Of a stretch of DNA of 64,000 nt, positions 18,544 through 27,110 are shown in pieces. The DNA is from Flavobacterium sp. N1736 (GTDB lineage Bacteria; Bacteroidota; Bacteroidia; Flavobacteriales; Flavobacteriaceae): positions 2,604,001 to 2,668,000 of the forward strand of contig NZ_CP109994.1 of assembly GCF_025947065.1 (NCBI RefSeq), given 5' to 3'. Made by a program: the position numbers and the translations under genes. Each line of letters opens with the position of its first letter. The first letter of the stretch is position 1. Below the pieces are notes generated by a model. That model made no database searches and was not told where the DNA came from. It worked only from the letters and a program-made list of their open reading frames with translations.

Positions 18544-19104
18544 ATGAAACCGATACAATCTTTATTTCTTTTAGTTTTTACCTTATTATGTTTCAATTCA
18601 GTTTCTGCACAATACGGAAACGGATATAATAATGGTTACGGCGGCGGCGGATATGGCGGCGGTGGCGGCTACGGAAGAGGCGGCGGAATGGGAATGGACA
18701 GAAGTATGATGCAAGGAAATCCAGGCAACACAAGCAAACCAAAGGAAATTCCTGCTGAAGAAACTGCAGCCAGAATCGTTGAACAAATGAAACCTGTAGT
18801 CAATCTGGATGAATTGCAGGCTATTGCAATTACAAATGTTTTAACGGACAGCATGAAAGAACAAGGAGTTCTTTTGAAAAACGAAAGCAGCAGCCAGGAT
18901 GAAAAAATTGAGCAAATGAAAGCTTTAAGAGAAAGCACGACTAAAAAAATAACTGCCTTTTTAAATCCTGACCAAATCCCAAAATACACCGATTTCATGG
19001 AGAATTTTAAGGAGATAAAAAAATCGAAATCTAAAAAGAAAAAAGATTCTAAAGAAAATAAAGACGATAAAAAAGAAACAGAAGCAATAAAAACACAAGA
19101 ATAA
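18544..19104 (+). CDS. Small secreted protein with Gly/Tyr-rich head and Lys-rich tail
   Basis: I choose the ATG at 18544 instead of the TTG 24 nt upstream because MKPIQSLFLLVFTLLCFNSVSAQ is then a clean signal peptide (186 residues in all). The mature protein starts with a Gly/Tyr-rich stretch (NGYGGGGYGGGGGYGRGGGMGM), then a helical region of about 100 residues (EETAARIVEQMKPVVNLDELQAIAI..., FLNPDQIPKYTDFMENF) that recalls Spy/CpxP-like periplasmic chaperone helices. It ends in a tail rich in Lys, Asp and Glu (KKSKSKKKKDSKENKDDKK). The Spy/CpxP resemblance is weak. It lies between rimO and the amidase on the same strand and may share their message. Confidence 0.7.
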   Translation: MKPIQSLFLLVFTLLCFNSVSAQYGNGYNNGYGGGGYGGGGGYGRGGGMGMDRSMMQGNPGNTSKPKEIPAEETAARIVEQMKPVVNLDELQAIAITNVLTDSMKEQGVLLKNESSSQDEKIEQMKALRESTTKKITAFLNPDQIPKYTDFMENFKEIKKSKSKKKKDSKENKDDKKETEAIKTQE

Positions 19105-19137
19105 TTGTTTTAACTTATATTTAAAAATAACAAAACC

Positions 19138-20043
19138 ATGGCAAAAAAACATTTTTGTTATCTGATTTTAGCAATTATTATTACTTCTTGCTCTACAAAT
19201 CCTTATAAAACTACTGAGAAAGTTTACGATCAGCAGCTTAAAAATTTAGAGAATCAAATTACCAGTAAAGAAGCACAAAATATACCTGCCGTTAGCCCGT
19301 TAGTTATCGATACTACATATGCGCAACAATTGGGTATTGTAAAAGATACGTTGTCAAAAACAGGATCTACTGCTTTATTAAATGGTATAAATACAGAATG
19401 GATTGGTACTGTCAATTTTAATTTAAGAAAACCAAGTTTTATTATTATTCACCATACCGCACAGGATTCTATTCAGCAAACTATAAATACTTTTACCAAG
19501 ACCAAAACGCAGGTAAGTGCACATTACATAATTTCTGAAAATGGAAAAGTAGTGCAAATGCTAAATGACTATTTAAGAGCATGGCACGCCGGAGCATCAT
19601 CTTGGGGAAAAAACACTGATTTAAATTCGACTTCAATTGGTATTGAACTTGACAATAATGGTTTTAAACCTTTTACCGAAGCGCAAATAAGCAGTTTGGT
19701 TGCCCTTTTAACAAAACTAAAAAAAGATTATAATATTCCGACTCAAAATATTCTGGGTCATGCTGACATTGCTCCTGGCAGAAAACAAGATCCAAGTGCA
19801 TTGTTTCCGTGGAAAACATTAGCTGAAAAAGGATTTGGTATTTGGCCGGATGAAATTTTAGAAGAAGCTCCTTTTGATTTTAAAATAGAACAGGCTTTAC
19901 GTATTATTGGTTATAATACCAAGAATCTTTCAGCTGCAATTCAGGCTTTTAAATTACATTATATCCAAACGGATGCAACAGCAGTTTTAGATCGAAAAAC
20001 AATAGATACGATTTATTCAATTTACAAAAAACAACTTCAATAA
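19138..20043 (+). CDS. N-acetylmuramoyl-L-alanine amidase (Amidase_2), lipoprotein
   Basis: The 301-residue product has a lipoprotein signal with Cys18 (IIITSCSTN). Its Amidase_2 domain at about 85-225 has FIIIHHTAQD (zinc ligand at His105 or His106), the substrate loop YLRAWHAGASSWG, and ILGHADIAPGRKQDPSALFPW with the second His and the catalytic Lys/Asp of the AmpD/AmiD family. The C-terminal ~65 residues resemble a peptidoglycan-binding helix bundle (IIGYNTKNLSAAIQAFKLHYIQ). It would cut the bond between muramic acid and the stem peptide, from a membrane anchor, during cell-wall recycling or remodelling. E. coli AmiD is the nearest model. Confidence 0.92.
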   Translation: MAKKHFCYLILAIIITSCSTNPYKTTEKVYDQQLKNLENQITSKEAQNIPAVSPLVIDTTYAQQLGIVKDTLSKTGSTALLNGINTEWIGTVNFNLRKPSFIIIHHTAQDSIQQTINTFTKTKTQVSAHYIISENGKVVQMLNDYLRAWHAGASSWGKNTDLNSTSIGIELDNNGFKPFTEAQISSLVALLTKLKKDYNIPTQNILGHADIAPGRKQDPSALFPWKTLAEKGFGIWPDEILEEAPFDFKIEQALRIIGYNTKNLSAAIQAFKLHYIQTDATAVLDRKTIDTIYSIYKKQLQ

Positions 20044-20064
20044 ATCTCATCCTTATAAAAATTC

Positions 20065-20101
20065 AAAACGCGTTTCTAACTATTTAGAAACGCGTTTTTT
20101 T
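20065..20101. terminator. Rho-independent terminator
   Basis: AAAACGCGTTTCTAA, a short loop and TTTAGAAACGCGTTTT form a near-perfect hairpin followed by a T tract, 22 nt after the amidase stop. Confidence 0.9.
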
Positions 20102-20122
20102 GTTGTGCATTGGTGGTTAAAG

Positions 20123-20347
20123 TTTGCCACAGATTAAAGGATTAAAAAGATTATTCCTGTTATGCGATGTGAAGTTTTTTTACCACAACCCGAGCGATTG
20201 CGAGCAGACGAAGCAATTACACGATTAGCACAAATTAAAAAGCATATTTAAAATTGAACCATTAAGATATAGTTTCATTAAGCAAAACTTACCTTTTCTT
20301 AATATCTTAATGGTAAAAAATCATTTTAATCCTCTAATCTGTGGCAA
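20123..20347. repeat. Nested inverted repeat, ACAGATTAAA family, copy 2
   Basis: The outer arms (20123-20152, starting TTTGCCACAGATTAAAGG, and 20319-20347, ending CTCTAATCTGTGGCAAC) are about 85% complementary. The inner arms (20258-20270 ACCATTAAGATAT and 20302-20314) are perfectly complementary. This fills most of the 390-bp gap between the amidase and porin genes. No protein-coding frame is seen in it. A shorter relative is at 2364-2449. Confidence 0.7.
20187..20215 (+). repeat. AGCG...GAAGCAA repeat, copy 1
   Basis: AACCCGAGCGATTGCGAGCA followed by GACGAAGCAA is a GC-rich tract inside the larger inverted repeat of the amidase-porin gap. A related copy is on the minus strand at 52743-52771. 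Confidence 0.45.
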
Positions 20348-20433
20348 CAAAAAAACAAGCAATAATAAAAAAGCTGCCAAAACATTAATATGTTTCGACA
20401 GCTCCAAAAAAAAAAAAATATCAATCTTTATCT

Positions 20434-21525
20434 CTAGAAAGAGTATGTTGTAGCAAGCAGCGCATAGAATGATCCTCCTGTTGGCAGGGCATCTTTATCT
20501 AAAAATATATCTTCTGACGCAGCATCGTATCTTACCTCAGGAATTATAGTTAGTTTTCCAACTTTGTAATTTAATGATAACGTGTTTGCAAAAACACTAG
20601 AACCGTTTAGAGTTCCAAGATTTAAAGCATCTTTAGCATCAAAATATTCAATTCTGTAAGCCAAAAGCAAATCCGGTTTAAATGAATAATTAGCGTATCC
20701 TACAAGTGAAAACCATTCACCATCTAAAGTGCTGTCAAAATCATTTTTACTTTTAGCATAAGTGGCATTAAATCCAAGACCGAAACTATCACTTATTGTT
20801 TTAGACGCTACTAAATCAAACTGCGATTTATTTTCATCTGTTGGCGGAACTAAAGTTCCCGGTGTAGGATTTGTACTTCCTGATGTAAAGTTTAAATAAA
20901 CACTTCCGGTTTCACCAATATATCCTAATTGTCCTATGTATGTTTTTTGGCTGGATCCTGCATCCATTGCCGATTTAAAATCGGTTGGGTTTGTGATACC
21001 AAACATCGCTGTAAATTTCCCTGAGGTATATTGTGCTTTTACTCCAGTATTAAAGAACGGCCCGTATGAAAACGCATATGACATACTGTAATTTTTATTG
21101 TCTACCGCGTCTAATACTTCGTATCCTATATGTGTACCAAAACTACCTGCAACGACCTTAAATTTTTCGGTTATTTGATACGTAAAAAACAATTGTTTAA
21201 TTAAGAACTTTGCATTAATATCTTTATCTGTTGTTTCATTATATGAAAACTCTCCTGCTCTTTTTCCGAAACCTAAATCTACAAAAACAGAAGCTTTACC
21301 GAATGTATGGGCTGCTTCTACAGAAGCCATCCCTAATTCGAATGAATCTTGTGAGTTGGTAAAGCTCGTTAATCCATTCATTTGTTTTGAAAAATCATAT
21401 TTGTAATACGCATCTGCAGATCCTCCCCATGTTGTTGCTGGTGAAGTTGCTGTCTCCGTATCGTCTTGTGCAAAGGCAAAAGAACTGGTTAGCATCGCGG
21501 CTAAAATGTGAAATACTTTTTTCAT
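20434..21525 (-). CDS. Outer-membrane beta-barrel protein, putative porin
   Basis: The 363-residue product has a signal peptide (MKKVFHILAAMLTSSFAFAQ), many alternating strands with aromatic girdles, and a terminal Phe (LLATTYSF) recognised by the barrel assembly machinery. Family features (WGGSADAYYKYDF, KQLFFTYQITEKFKVVAGSFGTHIGYEVLDAVDN) match Bacteroidota outer-membrane beta-barrel proteins usually labelled porins. The solute is unknown. It is a single-gene unit with a convergent repeat region downstream and a 590-bp non-coding region upstream. Confidence 0.82.
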   Translation of the reverse strand: MKKVFHILAAMLTSSFAFAQDDTETATSPATTWGGSADAYYKYDFSKQMNGLTSFTNSQDSFELGMASVEAAHTFGKASVFVDLGFGKRAGEFSYNETTDKDINAKFLIKQLFFTYQITEKFKVVAGSFGTHIGYEVLDAVDNKNYSMSYAFSYGPFFNTGVKAQYTSGKFTAMFGITNPTDFKSAMDAGSSQKTYIGQLGYIGETGSVYLNFTSGSTNPTPGTLVPPTDENKSQFDLVASKTISDSFGLGFNATYAKSKNDFDSTLDGEWFSLVGYANYSFKPDLLLAYRIEYFDAKDALNLGTLNGSSVFANTLSLNYKVGKLTIIPEVRYDAASEDIFLDKDALPTGGSFYALLATTYSF

Positions 21526-22118
21526 GTTTTAATTGGTTTTTAGTTATTAAATTGATTCTGGTTAGTTAAATTTTTATATATGTATTTAATACTATAAGTC
21601 ACTTCTAAAACCTCTTATTTCCCCTTAAAACCTCTTCATTTTCATTAGCGAATTTATTAACTTTTGTATGAGTAAAAGAATTGAAGTCTATTTTTTTGAC
21701 GTTTTGGATAAAGAATTATGGATTACAAAAATTAATTTGACAATAATCGTGATTTGACATTTATAAAGATTTATTTTTGAAAATTCAATAACGCATTTTT
21801 ACCAAAACAAGCCTAAAAATTAGGGTTAACAACAAAACTAAAGCTACAAACAACCAAAAATCATCTGTAAAAAGACTCAAAAATAATATTACCCTGTAAA
21901 AAACAGGGGTAAGTTTAATTTCAAAATAAACAAACAATATTATACCTATTTAACTTAACATCTGAACAAATGTTGCTTTTTAATCAAAATTCTTACAAAA
22001 ATACAAACCATGAACAATCAATAATCATAGGGAATATGAAAGCATTTAGAACAATAAGCAAAACAAAAAGCCTGCTCAAAACTGAACAGGCTTTTTAGAA
22101 AGTAATTATATTAGATTA
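21526..22118. other. Non-coding region between porin gene and mannan locus (593 bp)
   Basis: This gap holds the porin upstream region and, at its other end, the terminator of the leftward mannan operon (22066-22096). A 29-codon ATG frame at 21668-21757 has no coding features that I trust. A short imperfect hairpin (TTACCCTG/CAGGGGTAA, about 21890-21912) is visible. I see no tRNA, conserved RNA or repeat shared with the rest of the window. Confidence 0.5.
22066..22096 (-). terminator. Rho-independent terminator of the leftward susC-GH5 operon
   Basis: AAAAAGCCTG (22066-22075) and CAGGCTTTTT (22087-22096) pair perfectly over 10 bp, with a 11-nt loop and an A/T-rich flank, just beyond the GH5 stop at 22119. 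Confidence 0.85.
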
Positions 22119-23084
22119 CTATTCTTGCGAATTATATTTTCTTAAATACTCCCGAACTTTAATTCCGGATTCTTTTAAATCTTCTGTTTTCCATTTCCCT
22201 TCTGACTTTGCTGATTTTTTCAAAATAGAACAAGTTTCCTCTTTATCTGAAACTGACCAGGTAATCCAGCTTAATTTATGCGCTTCCATCCAGTCAATAT
22301 ATTCTTGCCAGGTTACATAATTTAATGGTCCATCTCCTGTAGCTTCCATTCCTGCAGATTCTGAAATAAAAATAGGCAAACCGCTTTTTAGGGCCTCATC
22401 AGTTTTGTCTCTCAACTCTTTTCCGTGTGTGGCTGCATAAAAATGCATCGTATACATTAAATTACTATATCCTTTTATAGGATCTGCCGCCGGAAGATTA
22501 ACATCCTGATCCCAATGTGGCGATCCGATCAAAATAATATTGTTTGGGTCATTTGCTCTAATAACCTTAATTACTTCTTCGGCGTAAGCTTTAACTTCCT
22601 GCCATGTTTCATAATCAGGTTCATTAAAAACCTCGTATATTATATTGGGATACTTTGCGTATTTCTTTGACATTTCTGCAAAGAATTCTTTGGCTTCTTT
22701 TAAATTGATATTATGGCTGTGCCAATCTATAATAACATATATATCTGATTTTATGGCTCCTTTAATAACGCTCTCTATTTTTTCTTTTGAAAATTGTGGT
22801 TCCTTTATATAAGACATCTTGCCTGATTCGATGCCCATTGCGGCACGAACAACATTACAATTAAAGTCTTTTTTTAACCAGCTTACCGCTTTTTCATTAT
22901 AAAATCTTGGCCACATGCTATGCCAGCCAAAACTCATACCGCGTAAAACAACAGGATTGTTATTTTTATCGACCAATTGTGTTCCTAAAACATGAAGCTG
23001 ACCATGATGTTTTACAAATTGGGCATTCGAAAAACAAAACATCATAAATAGAGTGATCGTACTAATTTTAGTTTTTAATTTCAT
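22119..23084 (-). CDS. Glycoside hydrolase family 5 endo-glycanase (cellulase-type, likely subfamily 2)
   Basis: The 321-residue product has a signal peptide (MKLKTKISTITLFMMFCFSNAQ) and a single GH5 domain. Acid/base Glu155 is in YEVFNEPDYETW, nucleophile Glu242 in IFISESAGM, and the N-terminal GH5 landmarks are VLRGMSFGWHS and IIDWHSHN. The layout is closest to GH5_2 endo-beta-1,4-glucanases. In this locus it would cut the glucose-containing backbone of glucomannan; an endo-mannanase role cannot be excluded without assay. It is the last gene of the leftward operon, 12 bp after the GH27 gene. The signal peptide lacks a lipobox, so it is probably periplasmic or released. Confidence 0.9.
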   Translation of the reverse strand: MKLKTKISTITLFMMFCFSNAQFVKHHGQLHVLGTQLVDKNNNPVVLRGMSFGWHSMWPRFYNEKAVSWLKKDFNCNVVRAAMGIESGKMSYIKEPQFSKEKIESVIKGAIKSDIYVIIDWHSHNINLKEAKEFFAEMSKKYAKYPNIIYEVFNEPDYETWQEVKAYAEEVIKVIRANDPNNIILIGSPHWDQDVNLPAADPIKGYSNLMYTMHFYAATHGKELRDKTDEALKSGLPIFISESAGMEATGDGPLNYVTWQEYIDWMEAHKLSWITWSVSDKEETCSILKKSAKSEGKWKTEDLKESGIKVREYLRKYNSQE

Positions 23085-23096
23085 AGGAAATTGATT

Positions 23097-24332
23097 TTAC
23101 GGAATTAGTCGCAATGTAATGACATCATGAGAAGCAAGATCTGAAACGAAACTCTTTTTGGTATTTCCGACTTCCTTGTTTTTCCAAAGATCTTTTAATT
23201 TGTAAACTACTTTATTAAAATCGGCTTCATAGCCAAAATCTGCATCCTTAATAATATGCTTCTTCCAATCAAAATTGATTTTTTTAGCAACATCGCTTCT
23301 ATTTAAGAGAGTTACAGCCCAATTTCCATCTGATAATGGTTTTACCCAAACTTCTAATCCGTCTTCGGCGATATATTTAAAACCCTGAATTCCTAATTTA
23401 TCCTGATTAACAGCAATTAATTCCTTATTGGTTAAAATCGCCAGGGTTTCTTTTGACATTTTTCTGAAATCATTTCCTGCAATAAGCGGAGAAGCCAGCA
23501 TACACCACATTGAAAAATGCGATTTATCTTCGGTATCATTCATTTCGTTTCCAACTTCCATCATATCAAAATCATTCCAATGATCCGGTCCTGAATATTT
23601 CCGAATATCTTTTCTCATTTCGGCAATTTTCATAAATCCCCAGGATGACCAATTTCCTTCTTCGTGTTTGAATTCGCAATCAAAACAAGGATAAATATCT
23701 CCGGAAATTCTCCAAAGATTCCCAATTGGTTTTCCCCATTCCCAAGGTTGGTTATCGCCCCATTCGCAAAGACTAAAAACAATTGGTCTTCCGGCAGTTT
23801 TAAGCGCATTACTCATTGTAGCATAAGCTTCCGGCGCGGTGATACCTTTTGTATTACACCAATCGTATTTTAAAAAATCAATTCCGAGTTTGGCATAAAA
23901 ACGTGCATCCTGATATTCATAACCTCTTGTTCCGGGATAACCCGCACAGGTTTGCGTTCCTGCACAATTGTACAAACCAAACTTTAAACCTTTGCTGTGA
24001 ACATAATCAATTACAGCTTTCATTCCGTTAGGAAACTTTACAGGATCAGGAACAAGATCTCCGTTTACATCGCGTTCTTTTGCCATCCAGCCATCATCAA
24101 GTACAATATAATTGTAACCCGCTGCGGCCATTCCTGATGAAACCATTTCATCGGCAGTTTCTTTTACTAATTTTTCATCAATATTGGTTCCGAAAGTATT
24201 CCAGGAATTCCATCCCATTGGCGGCGTCATGGCAAGTCCTTCAAATTTTCCACCAGTTTGTGTATGTGTATTTCCCTGACTAAAACCTAAAACGGAAACA
24301 CAAACGGTTATTATTAAAATTATTTTCTTCAT
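23097..24332 (-). CDS. Glycoside hydrolase family 27 alpha-galactosidase
   Basis: The 411-residue product has a signal peptide (MKKIILIITVCVSVLGFSQ) and the GH27 hallmark TPPMGWNSWNTFG. Substrate residues are in LDDGW (Asp79-Asp80), the nucleophile is Asp157 in FLKYDWCN, and the acid/base is Asp212 in WRISGDIYP. A C-terminal beta-sandwich domain follows. It releases alpha-1,6-galactose side chains from galactomannan or its oligosaccharides, probably in the periplasm. It sits between the TIG lipoprotein (92 bp upstream) and GH5 (12 bp downstream) in the susC operon, with the substrate logic fitting a mannan locus. A second, unrelated galactosidase candidate (GH97) lies in the rightward arm. 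Confidence 0.95.
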   Translation of the reverse strand: MKKIILIITVCVSVLGFSQGNTHTQTGGKFEGLAMTPPMGWNSWNTFGTNIDEKLVKETADEMVSSGMAAAGYNYIVLDDGWMAKERDVNGDLVPDPVKFPNGMKAVIDYVHSKGLKFGLYNCAGTQTCAGYPGTRGYEYQDARFYAKLGIDFLKYDWCNTKGITAPEAYATMSNALKTAGRPIVFSLCEWGDNQPWEWGKPIGNLWRISGDIYPCFDCEFKHEEGNWSSWGFMKIAEMRKDIRKYSGPDHWNDFDMMEVGNEMNDTEDKSHFSMWCMLASPLIAGNDFRKMSKETLAILTNKELIAVNQDKLGIQGFKYIAEDGLEVWVKPLSDGNWAVTLLNRSDVAKKINFDWKKHIIKDADFGYEADFNKVVYKLKDLWKNKEVGNTKKSFVSDLASHDVITLRLIP

Positions 24333-24424
24333 TATATTTCAATTTAAAATATGGTATAAAAAGATATTCCCTAATTTTTCAATTAGGGAATATTCAAAAC
24401 AAAATTCAAAACAAAAAATACTTA

Positions 24425-25483
24425 TTATTTTAGTACAAAACCTATATCGTCAAATAAAACCGTATTTCCTCCATCATTATTTGATTCCTGAAATGTCAGC
24501 ATTGTTACGCTTGCAGGATTTCCTAAAGCACTTAGCGGAATTTCTATATAAACCCATGTCGTTGTAACAGGGATTACATAATTTGATCCTCCGTTTACAC
24601 TAAAATTAACCTGACCATTTTTTGTCCCTTTCACGGCAATTCTCATCGCTTTGTATGGCGTCATATCCACATCAAAGCCCCAGTTTCCGCCGTCCCATCC
24701 GCCGAAAACCCATTGCCATGATTTTTCGCCTTGGTAAGAATCTCCATCAAAATCAAAATTAACACCTTTGCCTGACCAAGGACCTCCCCATTGCATACCG
24801 TACAATTTATCATCGTATAATGCTGTACCAATCGCTTCTTTAGACACGGCTGTTCCTGATATATTCGTTACAGCAAGATTTCTGTGATTGGCGTTCGCCG
24901 GAATTTTTACCACTATTTGCTCTAAACTTGAAGAGACAATAGTAATCGGAACTTCTGGTTCTGTTGCTGTTTTTGCAAGCGTAACAACAGGATCTAAAAA
25001 GTACTTTCCTTTAATAGTTACCTCATCGCCTTCAACTGCATTTATTAAATTAAAACCGCTAAATGTTGGTACAGGAGGCGCAACGGTTAAATCAAAAATG
25101 GCAGTTCCATTTGCTGTTACAACTTTTAACTGATTTGAAGCATCGGCAAAAGGCGTATTTTCGTCTACCAATATAATAATGTCAGTATCGGTTACAAAAG
25201 TGGGTCTGAAATAAGTATCAAAATCATTAAAATAAACCTTTTGCGTGGTAAGCAATCCTTTACCATGAATGACATAATAATTTTTTGGATCTACTAAAGT
25301 AACCGGCGTTAATGGTTTCATACTTCCATCGACATTATAACCAGAAGGCATTACAGATTCTATAACCGGTCCTCCACCACTGTTTTCTGCATTAGCATCA
25401 TCATTTGAGCATGAACTAAAAAGCATTAAAGATAACATCCATGCCAGACATGCTGTTAACGAAACAATTTTTATATTTTTCAT
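24425..25483 (-). CDS. IPT/TIG-domain surface glycan-binding lipoprotein (SGBP-B-like)
   Basis: The 352-residue product has a lipoprotein signal with lipobox Cys25 (LMLFSSCSNDD). An acidic spacer follows, then two IPT/TIG Ig-like domains (about 40-130 and 133-215) and a C-terminal domain of ~130 residues rich in Trp and Gly (YGMQWGGPWSGKGVNFDFDG, SWQWVFGGWDGGNWGF) that looks like a carbohydrate-binding jelly roll. Directly after SusD in a Sus-type operon, this is the usual place and shape of the second surface glycan-binding protein, here expected to hold mannan at the cell surface. The binding role is inferred from position and architecture. Confidence 0.85.
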   Translation of the reverse strand: MKNIKIVSLTACLAWMLSLMLFSSCSNDDANAENSGGGPVIESVMPSGYNVDGSMKPLTPVTLVDPKNYYVIHGKGLLTTQKVYFNDFDTYFRPTFVTDTDIIILVDENTPFADASNQLKVVTANGTAIFDLTVAPPVPTFSGFNLINAVEGDEVTIKGKYFLDPVVTLAKTATEPEVPITIVSSSLEQIVVKIPANANHRNLAVTNISGTAVSKEAIGTALYDDKLYGMQWGGPWSGKGVNFDFDGDSYQGEKSWQWVFGGWDGGNWGFDVDMTPYKAMRIAVKGTKNGQVNFSVNGGSNYVIPVTTTWVYIEIPLSALGNPASVTMLTFQESNNDGGNTVLFDDIGFVLK

Positions 25484-25499
25484 ATTTTTATTTTTAAAA

Positions 25500-27110
25500 T
25501 TATTTAAAAGTATACGGTGCTACTTCTGTCAATTTTGGATTTTTAATTAAATCATCTGCAGGATAAGGCAATAAAAGACTTGTTGCAGAAATTGTGATGT
25601 GCTTTTCGATATCTTGATCACCTCTGTTTTGCGCCTCTAATATTTCTTTGGCTTTACTGAAAGGTAAACGTCCCAAATCAAAATAATAATCGCCTTCACA
25701 AGCTAATTCTGCGCGTCTTTCTCTAAATATATCATCAAAAGAAATTGATGCTTTTATTGGCAAACCTGCTCTTTTACGAACTGCATTGTACGATTTAAGC
25801 GCCATCGCATCAGCTGTACTACCCGTTTGTGAACCTAAAATAGCTTCGGCATGAATTAATAACAATTCAGCATAACGCATCATGTAGCTATTCATGCTGC
25901 TTTCTCCATTAAAAGGAGCATTAAACGGTCCTGTAATTGGTAAATTTTCTTTTCCGATAACGTATTTCTTCAAACCCGCACCTGAGTTTTGAGCTTCATT
26001 TGCAAGTTCAAAAGTATAGCCCAATATTTTTGGAGAATCTACAGCAAGTGTTTGTGCATAGGTTAAATTTGGATAAAAATCTCCCGGAAGCATAAATGTT
26101 TCGATTCTTCTTCTGTCTCCGTTTTCAAAAACATTATGAATTAAATCCTGAGACGGAGCAATTTGTCCAGAATAAGTAGTTTCAACCAATCTGTTTTCAG
26201 GAGCAAATAATGTGTTAGAGAAATTACCCTCAAAATAAGTTCCTGTTCCTGTCCATTGCCATGAAAAGATCGATTCTTCATTATTATTATTTTTTTGCAG
26301 CCATAAATCGGCAAAAGATTTTGTAGGCAATTCTTCTCCACCCAATAATTTAAACTCACCACTATTAATTACTTCCTGAGCCATTGCTCTTGCCAGCTCG
26401 TATTTTTTCTGATACAAATATACTTTTGCTAAAAATGCTTTTGCAGATCCGCTGGAAACGTGTGCATTTGCAGCATAATTAGAACCTCTGCTTTTTGATT
26501 TTAAATTGGCAATCGCAAATTTTAAATCATTTTCAATAAAAGTATAAACATCCTGAACCGGATTACTTGGCACCACAAAGTTTTGAGAATAATCAGCATT
26601 GTTTTCGATAATTGGCACATTTCCCCATAACCTTACTAAGAAGAAATAAGAAAAAGCTCTTATAAAATGTGCTTCTCCCAATGCATTATTCAAAGCCGCT
26701 TTACTAACATTTGGTCCAACACTTTGAGGCAGGTTATTAATATAAGCATTAGAATTTGCCACTGCACCAAAACAAGATCTCCATGCATCAGAAATAAAAG
26801 CCTGAGAATTGGTAAAACTTAAATCGGTGAATTTTCCAAAATCATTATACTGGCTTGCGTACATATTACCCGAAATCACATCTGTAATACCATAAAAAGC
26901 CGATTTGTTCATATTAAACCAAACAAGACCATATAATCCGTTTGATGCATTATCCAGTTTTTCATCTGAATCGTAATAATTACCAATTGTTGGTGTTCCT
27001 TCTGCAGGAACATCGATAAAATCCTGAGAGCAAGAAGATGAGATTAACATCAGCATTGTTATAGCAACCACACTGCTTCTTTTTATTATATTTTTCATAT
27101 TAATTTTCAT
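25500..27110 (-). CDS. SusD/RagB-family outer-membrane glycan-binding lipoprotein
   Basis: The 536-residue product has a lipoprotein signal (LISSSCSQDFIDV, Cys near 27). It has the SusD N-terminal helical region (NASNGLYGLVWFNMNKSAFYGITDV), TPR-like helices (LGEAHFIRAFSYFFLVRLWGNVP) and the C-terminal SusD motif (YNAVRKRAGLP, FDDIFRERRAELACEGDYYFDLGRL). It forms the lid of the SusC barrel and binds oligosaccharides. The start at 27110 overlaps the susC stop by one base (TAATG); a second ATG at 27098 (MKNIIKRSS) gives a more compact signal peptide. It is intact, unlike its partner. Confidence 0.95.
   Translation of the reverse strand: MKINMKNIIKRSSVVAITMLMLISSSCSQDFIDVPAEGTPTIGNYYDSDEKLDNASNGLYGLVWFNMNKSAFYGITDVISGNMYASQYNDFGKFTDLSFTNSQAFISDAWRSCFGAVANSNAYINNLPQSVGPNVSKAALNNALGEAHFIRAFSYFFLVRLWGNVPIIENNADYSQNFVVPSNPVQDVYTFIENDLKFAIANLKSKSRGSNYAANAHVSSGSAKAFLAKVYLYQKKYELARAMAQEVINSGEFKLLGGEELPTKSFADLWLQKNNNNEESIFSWQWTGTGTYFEGNFSNTLFAPENRLVETTYSGQIAPSQDLIHNVFENGDRRRIETFMLPGDFYPNLTYAQTLAVDSPKILGYTFELANEAQNSGAGLKKYVIGKENLPITGPFNAPFNGESSMNSYMMRYAELLLIHAEAILGSQTGSTADAMALKSYNAVRKRAGLPIKASISFDDIFRERRAELACEGDYYFDLGRLPFSKAKEILEAQNRGDQDIEKHITISATSLLLPYPADDLIKNPKLTEVAPYTFK

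Noticed and set aside
21668..21757. 29-codon ATG frame in the porin-mannan locus gap
   Set aside because: It has no ribosome-site context, partner or recognisable feature, and chance frames of this size are frequent.
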